Below, piece by piece: positions 27,912 through 38,300 of a DNA stretch of 64,000 nt (the stretch's first letter is position 1; each line of letters starts with the position of its first letter). This DNA is from Henningerozyma blattae CBS 6284 (lineage: Eukaryota > Ascomycota > Saccharomycetes > Saccharomycetales > Saccharomycetaceae). The stretch covers positions 1,736,001 to 1,800,000 of the forward strand of contig NC_020185.1 of NCBI RefSeq assembly GCF_000315915.1. The letters are read 5' to 3'. The translations under genes and the position numbers were made by a program. The notes beneath the pieces are model-generated. The model did no database searches. It was not told the origin of the DNA and saw only the letters and a program-made list of their open reading frames with translations.

Positions 27912-27983
27912 GCTCGCGTGGCGTAATGGCAACGCGTCTGACTTCTAATCAGAAGATTGTGGGTTCGACCCCCACCGTGAGTG
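27912..27983 (+). tRNA. tRNA-Arg(UCU)
   Basis: A 72-nt cloverleaf with acceptor GCTCGCG paired to CGTGAGT (one wobble pair), anticodon TCT in the loop CTTCTAA, T arm GTGGGTTCGACCCCCAC and discriminator G. No intron. It is nearly identical to S. cerevisiae tRNA-Arg(UCU). LTR sequence lies 17 bp upstream and a complete solo LTR 48 bp downstream. Confidence 0.96.
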
Positions 27984-28031
27984 CTTTACTTTCGAATTTT
28001 TTATTTTTATCTGGGTTGTCGCGTAGCTAGC

Positions 28032-28386
28032 TGTAACAATTTTAAGCTTTGCTACTCCCAGTAGTATATCTTTTTGCTGCTAGTTTAATACAAACGGTTT
28101 ATTGAACTATACAACTATATACCTGAGCCTATGTAAGTTAAATATTATTATTATTATTACGTTCCGATTTGTTCACTATACACTTCCATCTTTTGTATTT
28201 CGTCCTTTTTGTTTTCCGGTTCTTACCTCTTTGTTCTGCCTTAACCCTCTAGTTTATTCTTTTAGCTTTAGATTCTTAAATAGAATTTATGTTCATGATT
28301 CACTTACTTGCTAATCTACATGTTCATTCCGTTATCACGTGATCCTGATTTATACACGTGATTAACGTAGCTCACACTACGTGACA
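28032..28386 (-). repeat. Solo LTR family A with CTAGC target duplication
   Basis: A full 355-bp copy in reverse orientation, TGTAACAATT...ACGTGACA as read on the plus strand. The flanks CTAGC at 28027-28031 and 28387-28391 are identical, a clean 5-bp target duplication. This copy defines the ends of the family. Confidence 0.95.
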
Positions 28387-28391
28387 CTAGC

Positions 28392-29717
28392 CTTTGTTGC
28401 TAGCGAAATATTTTACATTCCGTATATTTTTCAATGAGCAAGAAGATGTGAATAAAGTTAAGTGAAAAGAATGAGAGGATAGAGAGAAGAAAGTTATCAT
28501 CAATAAGAAAAAAAAAGAACAGCAGGATATACAAACTAAATACCGATAGAAATAATTTTATTTTTTATTTTATTGTTTATTTTTGTAAGTTATTTTATTA
28601 TCAAACAGTTATTCTTCAATATTGTTATTTAGATTATTAAGTATCATTAATTTAAAATATAGAACTATTCAGTCAATTATCAGATAATAGATAAAGTTAT
28701 TTGCATTATCAATAAGATGGCAAAAACTTTATATGTTGTATAGATCACGTGTATGGTTTCAAATTAGGTAATTAGTGTTAATGGGTATAATGCTCCATTC
28801 AATAGTATGCTTAACGTTATCTGACTATAGTAAACTAAAATGTTAATAAAAATAATATCCTGGAGCAATATATCAATCGTTAATGTCCATTTCAGATAAA
28901 CTACACCACGAAAGCTAATACTTGCCTATCTTCTTATGGAGGTTGTATTATAATCCTCTGGTCAACCTTAAGTGTTTATTCATCTAATTCTAGTAATATA
29001 AAGTCATATTTCATTGTATACAAAAATACATAAAGATTTTGTAATGCGTTCCTTACTTCATTATTGAATTAAATTACCCATATCCTTTCTAAATATAGCA
29101 CTATGTTCTTAACCGTATTTTCTCTTATAGGCCTCCTGTGATACTTCTACTATTAAGATTAATTATCTAATTCAAGTTTAATATGCAACTAATATTTTGT
29201 CATTTTATTTTCAAAATTATAAGATAATTAAAACTGTTTTAACTGTAGGAACTCAAATTAAATTTTCTGTTAAATAATTTGCATGTTAAATACTGCTATA
29301 TTTTCAAATAGGTCCAATTCAGGCATAGAACTATTTGTGTCAATAGCATAGAGGACTATAGTAATATGTACAAAATAAAAAATTTCCACACAAGAAATGA
29401 AAGTAATTAATGTTTCCTGGACTTAGCGTTATTTAGACAATATTAGCCTAATCTCATACAAATGAATATATATTTGTGCAGCTAGGGTTGGTTTATATAT
29501 ATTACATATTTACATATTTACCATTAGCTTCAAAATCAATTAGTACTTGAAATACTAGCTTTAAAATTGCCAGCAGGTTAGAATATATATCCAATATATT
29601 GCCTAAGAAATTAGAAGTACAAAATAGTAAATGTAATTGAATGCTGTTAGAGACATATGCATATGTATCGATATAAAATATATAATAAAAAATGTCAAGT
29701 AATCTTTATGAGTAAAA
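28392..29717. other. Gene-free region downstream of HAT2
   Basis: AT-rich sequence without a recognisable gene. RTCACGTG sites occur near the LTR end and at about 28744-28751. Nothing else is supported. Confidence 0.5.
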
Positions 29718-30941
29718 CTATCGTATAACATTCATATTGACTAATGGATCTTCGCGTAATGAATTATTCATTTTCCAGACCTGAACAATGTTATCTTCTT
29801 CAATACTTGCGCATAACCAATTTAAATTATTTGACATTGAAAAGTCATTAATTGGGCTTCTATGGCCTGCATGAATCATTAACAACTCTGGAACGTCACC
29901 ATCTTCAATTTCATCTGAAGTTTGTTCTTGACCGATTTGTTTCAAATCCCAAACAGCAACACGTTTGTCAGAGCCTCCTGATATAACAATACCATCATTT
30001 AATGCATGAAAATCTAATGAAGTGACAGAATCTTCGTGGCCTCTCATGTAATGCAATGGTTGATTTAAATTCCTTGTGTCATACAAATAGATGAGAGAAT
30101 CCTCACCAGATGCAGCCATTAAGTATTCTGAATGGAAAGAAAACGCCATGGCATTGAATGCAGATGGTGTTTTGATGTCATGGTTTGAAACAATTTTTAG
30201 ATCATTGTTATTATTACGAACATCTTTCAAATTCAAACATGATGATTCTGTTACATAACCAAATAAATTTTGATTAAACTGATTCCATCTTACATCATTG
30301 ATTATCGATGTTTCTTGTAAAGTCAAGAGGGGAATGGACTTTTGAATGTTCCAATAAGCAACACTGCCATCATCAGAAGATGATAATAGTTTTCCTTTAT
30401 CCAATGGATTGAATGCTAGGCCGTACCCATTTTCCTTATGATGTGATAATTTTGAAATTATTGGATTAGATTGATTTTCATCTATGGATGTATCATAAAT
30501 AAATACAGTCCCATCACCATTAATAGTAGCAATAATAGTTGAATCTTGGGGCATATAATGAGCTCTAGTCACTTCTAATTCATGTTTAAATTTCTTAATG
30601 ATTCTAATATTCGATTTAACATGTTTGTCACTGTTATCTTCTGTCTTTTCATTTATTATTTGATCTGGTAATGTTATTTCAGCAATTTTCAAATAATTCT
30701 GTTCTTCGCCTGAAGTATGAGTTCCCAATAAAAGACGCTGTTCATTAGAAGGTAAGTTTGTAGTTTCATTGGAAGGTAACCATTCGACAGTTAATGATGG
30801 CCAGACTAATTTTGTTTCACTAACAAAGTCATATAATAGAGGAACATTAGATTTCCATAATTCATACTCTTGGTCTGTCGTTAAAGGTTCCTCTTCTTCT
30901 TTGATTGTAGATTTCTGCTCATTGGTATTATACTTGCTCAT
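29718..30941 (-). CDS. HAT2: Histone acetyltransferase B subunit Hat2 (WD40)
   Basis: The RbAp46/48-like subunit of the Hat1-Hat2 complex that acetylates newly made histone H4. The 407-residue length matches the family (401). The N-terminal helix region YELWKSNVPLLYDFVSETKL binds histone H4 in this family, followed by LGTHTSGEEQNYL and seven WD40 blades, for example SGGSDKRVAVWDL near residue 330. Msi1, the related CAF-1 subunit, is less likely because the YDFVSET and HTSGEE segments agree better with Hat2. Its neighbour KAR9 is not adjacent in S. cerevisiae, where HAT2 is next to POL5. An MCB palindrome lies about 210 bp upstream. Confidence 0.94.
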   Translation of the reverse strand: MSKYNTNEQKSTIKEEEEPLTTDQEYELWKSNVPLLYDFVSETKLVWPSLTVEWLPSNETTNLPSNEQRLLLGTHTSGEEQNYLKIAEITLPDQIINEKTEDNSDKHVKSNIRIIKKFKHELEVTRAHYMPQDSTIIATINGDGTVFIYDTSIDENQSNPIISKLSHHKENGYGLAFNPLDKGKLLSSSDDGSVAYWNIQKSIPLLTLQETSIINDVRWNQFNQNLFGYVTESSCLNLKDVRNNNNDLKIVSNHDIKTPSAFNAMAFSFHSEYLMAASGEDSLIYLYDTRNLNQPLHYMRGHEDSVTSLDFHALNDGIVISGGSDKRVAVWDLKQIGQEQTSDEIEDGDVPELLMIHAGHRSPINDFSMSNNLNWLCASIEEDNIVQVWKMNNSLREDPLVNMNVIR

Positions 30942-31147
30942 CTTAAGTCATATATATATTTATATATGTGTGCGTGTATGTATGTATATTAGTGTATGTA
31001 GATTTGAGAAACTTTATGAATGGTAAAGCCAGTGCCTATGAACTTATGTTTTAATTAAGTCCCACTATAGTATCTGTTGTTTTTTTCAATACATGATAAA
31101 TATTTAAAATTTCATTATACATTATTATATTTCCAAGCTCGGATTTA

Positions 31148-31157
31148 TTACGCGTAA
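31148..31157. promoter_or_regulatory. MCB palindrome TTACGCGTAA upstream of HAT2
   Basis: ACGCGT inside a perfect 10-bp palindrome, about 210 bp before the HAT2 start. S-phase expression through MBF would fit a histone-modifying gene (inference). Confidence 0.45.
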
Positions 31158-31279
31158 GCATTAGAAAAATCTACATGATTATGATATATCTTTAAATAAT
31201 ATAGATACATGTCGCCTAAAGAAAATATCTACTTTGGAAGAGCTTTAATAAAAAATCGTAGTTCTCATTTTTGTTAGTT

Positions 31280-31320
31280 GAACTTCTTTTATACTCGAAC
31301 TTCTTTTATACTCGAACTTT
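31280..31320. repeat. 17-bp tandem repeat, about 2.4 copies
   Basis: GAACTTCTTTTATACTC occurs twice exactly (31280-31296, 31297-31313), followed by a partial third unit. No function is apparent. Confidence 0.8.
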
Positions 31321-32397
31321 TTTTATAATTGCATCTTCTATTTGTATTAATATTTTTTTTTGATTTTTCTCTTCAAGATAATGATTTCTAAATGAAAAAA
31401 AAGCATTGGCAAAGACCATGTTGAAGGAAAAGCAATATATATAAATTGCTCTCGCAATATATAATTACTATAACATAGTTAATAGTGATGTATCTATGAA
31501 AACATCATTCTCTCCATAGCTTTATTCTTTTATTTCATTTTTTTTTCTAATACGATGGTAATACTTACCCCTTTGTATTTTATAGATGCCACATATGTGA
31601 AATCTCAGTTTGAGCAGCCACACTACACCTCACACATACAGCCTTTATTATATCTTTTCTTACCTTTATGTATAAAGACAAGATAACTGCAATGATAATC
31701 CACGTATTCCCGACTAATCGTATTCAGGCATTAACGTTCTTCCAATAGAACTGCTAGCCGGCATTAACACTTTACTGTTGGGTAACTTTCGGTCATGCAT
31801 TTTTACTTGATCAACTCTGTACTTTCTCCTTTTGAATTCTAGTTGTTATTTTCCATAGTATAACTTTTGAGACACTAAAAGTTCATCCGTTTCATTTGAT
31901 TATCCACTTTGATATGATTCTCGAGTGGTCATGAATTCTTCACGTCACTACTTCTAATTAGGCATGGAGATCATTACCTAATGTGTCTACAAGCCGCTCA
32001 CAGGAACTGCATGTCCTTGCAGTCTTTAAGCAGAATTGACCGGAATATATCCTAGATTCTAGGCCGGCGTCTCGGCATTCTTAATTAACATTTAGGAATT
32101 AATTGTAGGAGCTTCGAAATAAGTAATGAGTGATAAATATATTACCAGAGTCAACTGTATATACCTTAATGCATCATGATTGTCAAAATGACATACCTGA
32201 TGAATAGTACTAATTGATTGTAGCTCTCAAAAAGAAACTGCTCCAGATAATAATGATTACTCTTATTAGAAAGCTTAATTGTGCAGTACGGTATATACAT
32301 GCAATTACGTCACATCTAATAATAGCCAAGAAACTATACAAAATATATTGTGTAAAAAGTATCACGTGACAGACATGATATTACAAAAAATAATGAA

Positions 32398-33125
32398 TGT
32401 CACGTAGTGTGAGCTACGTTAGTCATGTGTAATAAACCAAGATCACGTGATAACGGAATGAACATGTAGATTAGCAAGTAAGTGAATCATGAACATAAAT
32501 TATATTTAAGAATCTAAAGCTAAAAGAATAAACTAGAGGGTTAAGGCAGAACAAAGAGGTAAGAACCAGAAAACAAAAAGGACGAAATACAAAAGATGGA
32601 AGTGTATAGTGAACAAATCGGAACGTAATAATAATAATAATATTTAACTTACATAGGCTCAGGTATATAGTTGTATAGTTTAATAAACAGTTGGTATTAA
32701 ACTAGCAGCCAAAAAGATATACTACTGTCACAATTTTTGTGGTTCCAATCTATGTATTTTATAAATTCCTCCTCCTTCTTCTATTCCAGCAAGTCGGAGT
32801 TCCAACTATATTATACTTGGTATAAAGATTCTATTTATCTAACTGTGTATGGTAATTAAGATATTAATATTTTACTCTAGACTTAGAAACTCAACCTGTT
32901 CGTTGCTTTCTTCGTTCGTTGCTTTCTTCATTTGTTCTTCGTGTAAGATTGTTCATTTTTATATTCACATTCTCGAGTTCTTGTTCTATGTTTGTTTTTC
33001 GTGTCACGTGATTTGTGTCTGACTTTGATAAATCTATAAATAATTATTAATCCTTGAAATCACGTGATACATATTCTTAGAATATGTGACAACTACTGGG
33101 AGTAGCAAAGCTTAAAATTGTTACA
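32398..33125 (+). repeat. LTR family A copy split by an LTR B insertion
   Basis: The LTR A arms are 32398-32725 and 33092-33125, together about 357 bp after removing the LTR B insert and one duplicated ACTAC. The left flank ATGAA (32393-32397) is repeated at 33511-33515, beyond the next LTR A copy. So this copy and 33155-33510 look like the two LTRs of one insertion whose interior is now 29 bp. Those 29 bp themselves repeat LTR sequence (GGTATTAAACTAG...). Confidence 0.88.
32726..33091 (+). repeat. Solo LTR family B nested in LTR A, ACTAC duplication
   Basis: 366 bp with perfect 7-bp inverted termini TGTCACA...TGTGACA. ACTAC occurs directly before (32721-32725) and after (33092-33096), while uninterrupted LTR A copies have ACTAC once. 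This shows that B inserted into A later. It contains two TCACGTGAT sites. A tandem GTTCGTTGCTTTCTTC lies at about 32898-32930. Confidence 0.95.
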
Positions 33126-33154
33126 GGTATTAAACTAGCAGCCAAAAAGATATA

Positions 33155-33510
33155 TGTCACGTAGTGTGAGCTACGTTAGTCATGTGTATAAATCAGGATC
33201 ACGTGATAACGGAATGAACATGTAGATTAACAAGTAAGTGAATCATGAACATAAATTCTATTTAAGAATCTAAAGCTAAAAGAATAAACTAGAGGGTTAA
33301 GGCAGAACAAAGAGGTAAGAACCAGAAAACAAAAAGGACGAAATACAAAAGATGGAAGTGTATAGTGAACAAATCGGAACGTAATAATAATAATAATATT
33401 TAACTTACAAAGGCTCAGGTATATAGTTGGATAGTTTAATAAAGAGTTGGTATTAAACTAGCAGCCAAAAAGATACACTACTGGGAGTAGCAAAGCAAAA
33501 AATTGTTTCA
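33155..33510 (+). repeat. LTR family A copy abutting tRNA-Leu
   Basis: A 356-bp LTR whose right flank ATGAA (33511-33515) matches the left flank of the copy at 32398. The duplication overlaps the last four bases of tRNA-Leu, so the element inserted at the very 3' end of that gene. The last 16 bp differ at three positions from other copies, creating an A6 run (33497-33502) that reads as T6 downstream of the minus-strand tRNA. Confidence 0.92.
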
Positions 33511-33511
33511 A

Positions 33512-33594
33512 TGAAGGATGCGAGGTTCGAACTCGCGCGGACACTGTCCAACAGATCTTAAGTCTGCCGCCTTAGACCACTCGGCCAACCCTCC
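33512..33594 (-). tRNA. tRNA-Leu(UAA)
   Basis: 83 nt, class II. The acceptor GGAGGGT pairs with the 3' ATCCTTC (with wobble), discriminator A. Anticodon TAA in loop CTTAAGA, long variable arm, T arm GCGAGTTCGAACCTCGC, no intron. An LTR A insertion lies directly at its 3' end and an LTR C copy lies 17 bp upstream of its 5' end. Confidence 0.95.
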
Positions 33595-33611
33595 ATGTCT
33601 TTTATTGTTTT

Positions 33612-34034
33612 TGTTGTAAACCAACTTAGAAGTACGATACACTTAACTAGTAACTACCAAAACTTAACTTAACAATCTTATTAACTTAAACACCAGTTAA
33701 TACTTCGAACTTACGAATATAATTGTTGTTCTTTTTAAACTAAATAACTATATGAAAGAACTATAAATTTATATCTAAAGTCTGAAAAAGCTGGTCTTTA
33801 AAATACTTTTCAAAGGTCAACGCCAGCTTTTTCCATTTTTACTTTAATTGGACTGTTTATAAACTTACTTACAAGGGTAGGATGCACAGTTTGAGTAATG
33901 CCTAGGCTAACTAGTAGAGATTATGCATCGAACAGATATTCACAGGTATGCAACTAGCAGTTGCTCGGTGTTGTGTATAATTTCTAGTTAGACTAACTTG
34001 TAGATGAGTACTAAAGTCGATCTCGTCTACAACG
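33612..34034 (+). repeat. LTR family C between divergent tRNA-Leu and tRNA-Ser
   Basis: A 423-bp copy starting TGTTGTA and ending TACAACG (a changed last base). It leaves 17 bp to tRNA-Leu on the left and 16 bp to tRNA-Ser on the right. The flanks GTTTT and AAAGC do not match, so no target duplication is present. Both distances are typical of Ty3-type integration at polymerase III start sites. Confidence 0.9.
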
Positions 34035-34050
34035 AAAGCATACAATTTGA

Positions 34051-34132
34051 GGCAACTTGGCCGAGTGGTTAAGGCGATAGATTAGAAATCTCTTGGGCTC
34101 TGCCCGCACAGGTTCGAATCCTGTAGTTGTCG
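34051..34132 (+). tRNA. tRNA-Ser(AGA)
   Basis: 82 nt, class II. Acceptor GGCAACT pairs with AGTTGTC, discriminator G. Anticodon AGA in loop TTAGAAA, long variable arm, T arm ACAGGTTCGAATCCTGT. No intron. It is transcribed away from tRNA-Leu, with an LTR between them. Confidence 0.96.
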
Positions 34133-34170
34133 TTTAAAATCACACTAATGTAACTAATGTTGGTCGCATG

Positions 34171-34190
34171 NNNNNNNNNNNNNNNNNNNN
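34171..34190. other. Assembly gap (20 N)
   Basis: A run of 20 undetermined bases. The round size suggests a placeholder, so true distance and linkage across this point are uncertain. It lies 38 bp after tRNA-Ser, next to an LTR and tRNA cluster of the kind that breaks assemblies. Confidence 0.99.
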
Positions 34191-34312
34191 TTTCGGATTT
34201 TCTCATCATGAAGAAGCTTCTGTTATTGTTGATTTGTTTAACTTAGCAATGACAGTTTAAGACGTATAAAAAGAATGACATATATAACTACCGAAAAAAT
34301 TAGTTGCAGATT

Positions 34313-34334
34313 AAAAAAAAAAAAAAAAAAAAAA
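34313..34334. repeat. Poly(A) tract of 22
   Basis: An uninterrupted A22 run about 200 bp upstream of FUM1. Poly(dA:dT) tracts favour nucleosome-free promoters. Its exact length is prone to sequencing error. Confidence 0.8.
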
Positions 34335-34535
34335 TAAAAGATTAGTACTAAAAGCTAAGAGAATATTGTCAAAACTTAATTTGATTAGCTGATATTAATT
34401 ATTCGAAGGTGTATATCTAGATTCGCATTATTATAATCATATATATACTTCGCATATCTGTAGTTATAACTCTTCATTTCATATAATACAAATAAAAAAA
34501 GAAAAATAAAAATTCACATTTTCCTTAATAAACAA

Positions 34536-36038
34536 ATGTTAAAATCTGCTGCTACTCTACGTCAACCAGTTGTATCATTAAATATCTTTAGAAATTGTCA
34601 AAGATCGTTTTCAATAACCCCTGTCTCACATTCTATTGCCGATTTACAAGGAACAAGAACTGAAACTGATTCTTTTGGTGAAATTCAAGTTCCTGCAAAC
34701 AAATATTGGGGGGCACAAACTCAAAGATCATTCATGAACTTTAAAATCGGGGGTGAAAGAGAAAGGATGCCTGAACCAATCATTCGAGCCTTTGGTCAAC
34801 AAAAAAAAGCTGCCGCCATTGTAAATAATTCTTTAGGAACTCTTGATGATACCTTAAAGGATGCAATCGTTCAAGCAGCAGAAGAAGTTTCACAAGGTTT
34901 ATTGAATGAACATTTCCCCTTGGTCGTCTTCCAAACCGGTTCAGGAACACAATCTAACATGAATGCAAATGAAGTTATCTCCAATAGAGCTATTGAATTA
35001 CTAGGAGGTACCTTGGGTTCTAAACAAGTGCATCCAAACAACCATGTAAATCAATCACAATCTTCTAACGATACTTTCCCAACCGTTATGCATATTGCCG
35101 CCTTGACTGAAATTACAAATACTTTATTACCAAACTTAATTGTTTTGAGAGAAACTCTGGATTCAAAAGCTAAAGAATTCGAAAAGATTATTAAAATTGG
35201 TAGAACCCATCTTCAAGATGCAACACCATTGACTTTAGGTCAAGAATTCTCCGGATACACTCAGCAACTAACAAATGCCATTAAAAGAATTGAAAAGAAT
35301 TTGCCAGAATTACAATACATTGCTCAAGGTGGTACTGCCGTTGGGACAGGTTTAAATACTAAGATTGGATTTGCAGAGCAATTTGCAAGACAATTATCAA
35401 ATCAAACAAATCTATCCTTCCTTACTTCTCCAAATAAATTTGAATCATTGGCTGCACATGATGCTATTGTTAATGTTCATGCTTCCTTAAACACATTGGC
35501 TTGTTCACTATTCAAGATATCCCAAGATATTAGATATCTTGCTTCTGGCCCAAGATGTGGTTATGGTGAATTATCCATTCCAGAAAATGAACCAGGGTCA
35601 TCGATTATGCCTGGTAAGGTTAATCCAACCCAAAATGAAGCAATGTGTCAAGCTTGTGTTCAAGTTATGGGTAATAACTCAACTATTTCTTTTGCAGGGG
35701 CTTCGGGTCAATTTGAATTAAATACTTATAAGCCTTTAATGATTGCAAACTTATTATCAAGTACGAGATTATTAAGTGATGCCATCTTTTCATTTAATTT
35801 GCATTGTGCAACGGGTATTCAAGCAAATAAAGATAAGATTGATAGACTATTACATGAGTCCTTGATGTTAGTCACTTCATTAAACCCGAAGATCGGTTAT
35901 GATGCTGCTTCTAAAGTGGCTAAAAATGCTCACCATAAAGGGATCACTCTAAAACAAAGTGCTCTAGAATTAGATATCTTATCTTCCAAACAATTCGATG
36001 AATGGGTTAGACCTGAAAATATGTTAGGACCAAATTAA
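34536..36038 (+). CDS. FUM1: Fumarase (fumarate hydratase), mitochondrial and cytosolic
   Basis: Converts fumarate to malate in the citric acid cycle; yeast Fum1 also has a cytosolic pool that works in the DNA damage response. The 500 residues match class II fumarase (488 in S. cerevisiae). Residues about 1-30 are basic and hydroxylated without acids, a mitochondrial presequence. [13 protein letters not shown] and HLQDATPL (about 224) are substrate-binding segments. [10 protein letters not shown] at about 354-363 is the family signature with the catalytic loop serine. In S. cerevisiae FUM1 lies near DIP5 (YPL262W/YPL265W); here it is about 31 kb from DIP5, beyond a gap and a repeat cluster, so a rearrangement is likely. 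Confidence 0.98.
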   Translation: MLKSAATLRQPVVSLNIFRNCQRSFSITPVSHSIADLQGTRTETDSFGEIQVPANKYWGAQTQRSFMNFKIGGERERMPEPIIRAFGQQKKAAAIVNNSLGTLDDTLKDAIVQAAEEVSQGLLNEHFPLVVFQTGSGTQSNMNANEVISNRAIELLGGTLGSKQVHPNNHVNQSQSSNDTFPTVMHIAALTEITNTLLPNLIVLRETLDSKAKEFEKIIKIGRTHLQDATPLTLGQEFSGYTQQLTNAIKRIEKNLPELQYIAQGGTAVGTGLNTKIGFAEQFARQLSNQTNLSFLTSPNKFESLAAHDAIVNVHASLNTLACSLFKISQDIRYLASGPRCGYGELSIPENEPGSSIMPGKVNPTQNEAMCQACVQVMGNNSTISFAGASGQFELNTYKPLMIANLLSSTRLLSDAIFSFNLHCATGIQANKDKIDRLLHESLMLVTSLNPKIGYDAASKVAKNAHHKGITLKQSALELDILSSKQFDEWVRPENMLGPN

Positions 36039-36588
36039 ACTTTACAACTTCACAACCTCTTTTCCATTTCACCTGTCAATATATATATTTTAATTACCTT
36101 TTTTCCGTTATGAAACTTTATTAATATTCACACGACGCTACCATGATCACTTTGCTTCTACTTAATCTATATTCTCATTACAACATTACTTCAAAAATTG
36201 TATTTCAATTATCCATATATATATATATATATTTATTATCTTCTTTCATGTGTTTTTCCCTGTATGTACTTACTTATATATACTGCTTTTTAACTTTTTT
36301 TCATTATTTCTTATTCTCTTTTATTCATCTGCAAACACTAAATAATTTAATTTATTACATTAAAATTCTTTATAGTTGGCTACCTTTAAAAAATAATGTT
36401 TTAATTAAATTTTGGTTTTATTATTTTGAATAAAAAACAATCAATTCAAAAAAAGTAAACAAAAATACATCTAAAAAAGTTTATCCGTTCAATTTCTTAT
36501 CAAAGCTTCAAATAATGTTCCTAATAAACAAAAGAGTTAGAATACTTTTCCAGAATGAGGTAGAAATTAGCTTACTATTTATTTTTTT
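36039..36588. other. FUM1 downstream region
   Basis: AT-rich 3' flank with a TA repeat near 36213-36233. The open frame at 36143-36433 is a hydrophobic by-product of AT richness. No gene. Confidence 0.55.
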
Positions 36589-37040
36589 TGACCAGCGGTC
36601 GAACTGTTCAAAATATTGTTGCTCATAGTTTAATTCTTAGTTAAGAAATCTGTTTGAATAATTATTATATTATTATTATAAAAAATCTCCTTGCTTCTTT
36701 CGAAAGGGAATATATAATATATACAGGATATACCATGAACAGTTATAAACTTTTGGAATATTTTCGTGGTAATTTATACTCCAAAAAATGGGCAGATCCA
36801 CCATCAACGAATTGATGGTCTGATATTAAAATAGAACCTATCACATCCTAATGCCTTCTTAATATCACTACTTGGGTATTTTTAGTAGTGAGGCCACGTA
36901 TGCTTAATGCATGTTGGATTATTTATTACATTAAGTTGTTATTAGTTGTTGTATAAAGCCACAATTACGACTAAATTCATACTTTATTAGCTGTTAACAC
37001 AAACCCACGAATTCTGACACATAATGCCACAGCTCTGACA
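36589..37040 (+). repeat. 452-bp LTR-like element E, copy 1
   Basis: TGACCAGCGG...CTCTGACA, with about 5 mismatches in 452 bp against the copy at 53445-53896 and exactly the same length. TG...CA ends, and a 5-bp duplication at the other copy, fit a solo LTR. Here the flanks (TTTTT, CCTTT) do not match. It contains a perfect hairpin CCATCAA-CGAA-TTGATGG. No tRNA is nearby, unlike the other LTR families in the window. Confidence 0.85.
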
Positions 37041-38300
37041 CCTTTTGAGTAGGAATAACAATTATAGAAAATATATAAAAATATATAAGATTAGATGTCA
37101 ACTGAAATATTTGCAATTTATACATTATTTTTTTGGACAAGAGAAGTCAATTCATAGTCATCTCTAAGTGAACAATTTTCACCTAATTAACCTCACAAGA
37201 GTTATGTACCTCTCATGCTTAGTATATTCTGTAGAAGCTACATGATGATAATTAATTAACGACAACGAATTTTCTAATTGGGGTTTTTATTAGCAACGTA
37301 TATTCACGTTATACTATCTTTTATCCTAAACCAGTATATCTACTGTTGTATGTATAAAGACCAAGAATATCTAGAATTTTTAAGTTTTTATATCCTGCTA
37401 CAAATAAAAAAGGATAGTACGAGAAATAGTCGTGGAAAAATTTACAATTTCACATCTATACTAATCATATGCTCTATATTACATTTGTTAAATTCCCTTT
37501 ACATTAGTGACTTGTTTAATGCTCGAAAAAAACAAATCTTTGGAAACCATGTAACATAACTAAAATACGTAGGATAAAATATCGCATTTTGATTAAGTTT
37601 TAAAAAGCTAATCTTTTCTTTAATAGAAGCTCAATATATAAGTTTAATTTCAAAATAAGCGTTTATTAATTTTATTTACATAAAATTTTCCTAAAAGCAA
37701 GATGAATACTATAAAATTATTTGTATTAGATTTTTTAATTTAGAAAGATAATTACAGCAGATACTAAATAAATGATAATGTTATATATATATATATATAT
37801 TAAGGATGAGGATACTTGGCTAATTTAAGAAGATCACAGTTAAATAAAACCAATATAACTTAATATTCAGAGAAGAAATGTGGTATAGTTTAGCTCTTAT
37901 TTCAGGGGAATAGGAAATAAGTTTAAAAAGACTTGAATATTTTTTTGGTAAGAATAAGATACTAAGACAATGTGGGAAATGTGAAATATCATTCAAAAAA
38001 CTTAACCTAATACTCTGTTAACGGTTTACTTCGTAGTGCTGTTCGTTAAACTATGAGCTCACAGACGTTCGCTGCGTTGATTTGTTAAAACTTAAGCCGA
38101 ACGTCGTTAGCATATTTACCCGGAGTTGAGGCTTTGATGGAGAGGATTGGCTTCAGAAAATATAGTTTGCAGACTACTAACCAAAAATATATTGTCAATA
38201 CATGCGCAGTTAAAACCGTTTCAAAGGTTAAATGAAACAACAGTATTCCTCATTGTTTCGATGTCAAACAGGTCCACTATATAAATACAAACAATAAATC
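37041..38300. other. SMT3 upstream region
   Basis: The first 900 bp show no gene. A TA repeat lies at about 37782-37800. The SMT3-proximal part holds an 8-bp inverted repeat (38064-38071 and 38098-38105, GACGTTCG/CGAACGTC) and a Reb1-type site. Confidence 0.5.
38116..38123 (+). promoter_or_regulatory. Reb1-type site in the SMT3 promoter
   Basis: TTACCCGG lies about 180 bp upstream of the SMT3 start, the usual place for a Reb1 site that sets a nucleosome-free region. It directly follows the inverted repeat. Confidence 0.6.

Larger units (their letters stand above)
30942..32392. other. HAT2 upstream region
   Basis: This contains GT/AT-rich microsatellite sequence just before HAT2, an MCB palindrome (31148-31157) and a 17-bp tandem repeat (31280-31320). 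The rest is featureless AT-rich DNA. At about 32385 an A6 run lies next to the LTR insertion and was probably the original terminator of tRNA-Leu. Confidence 0.5.
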
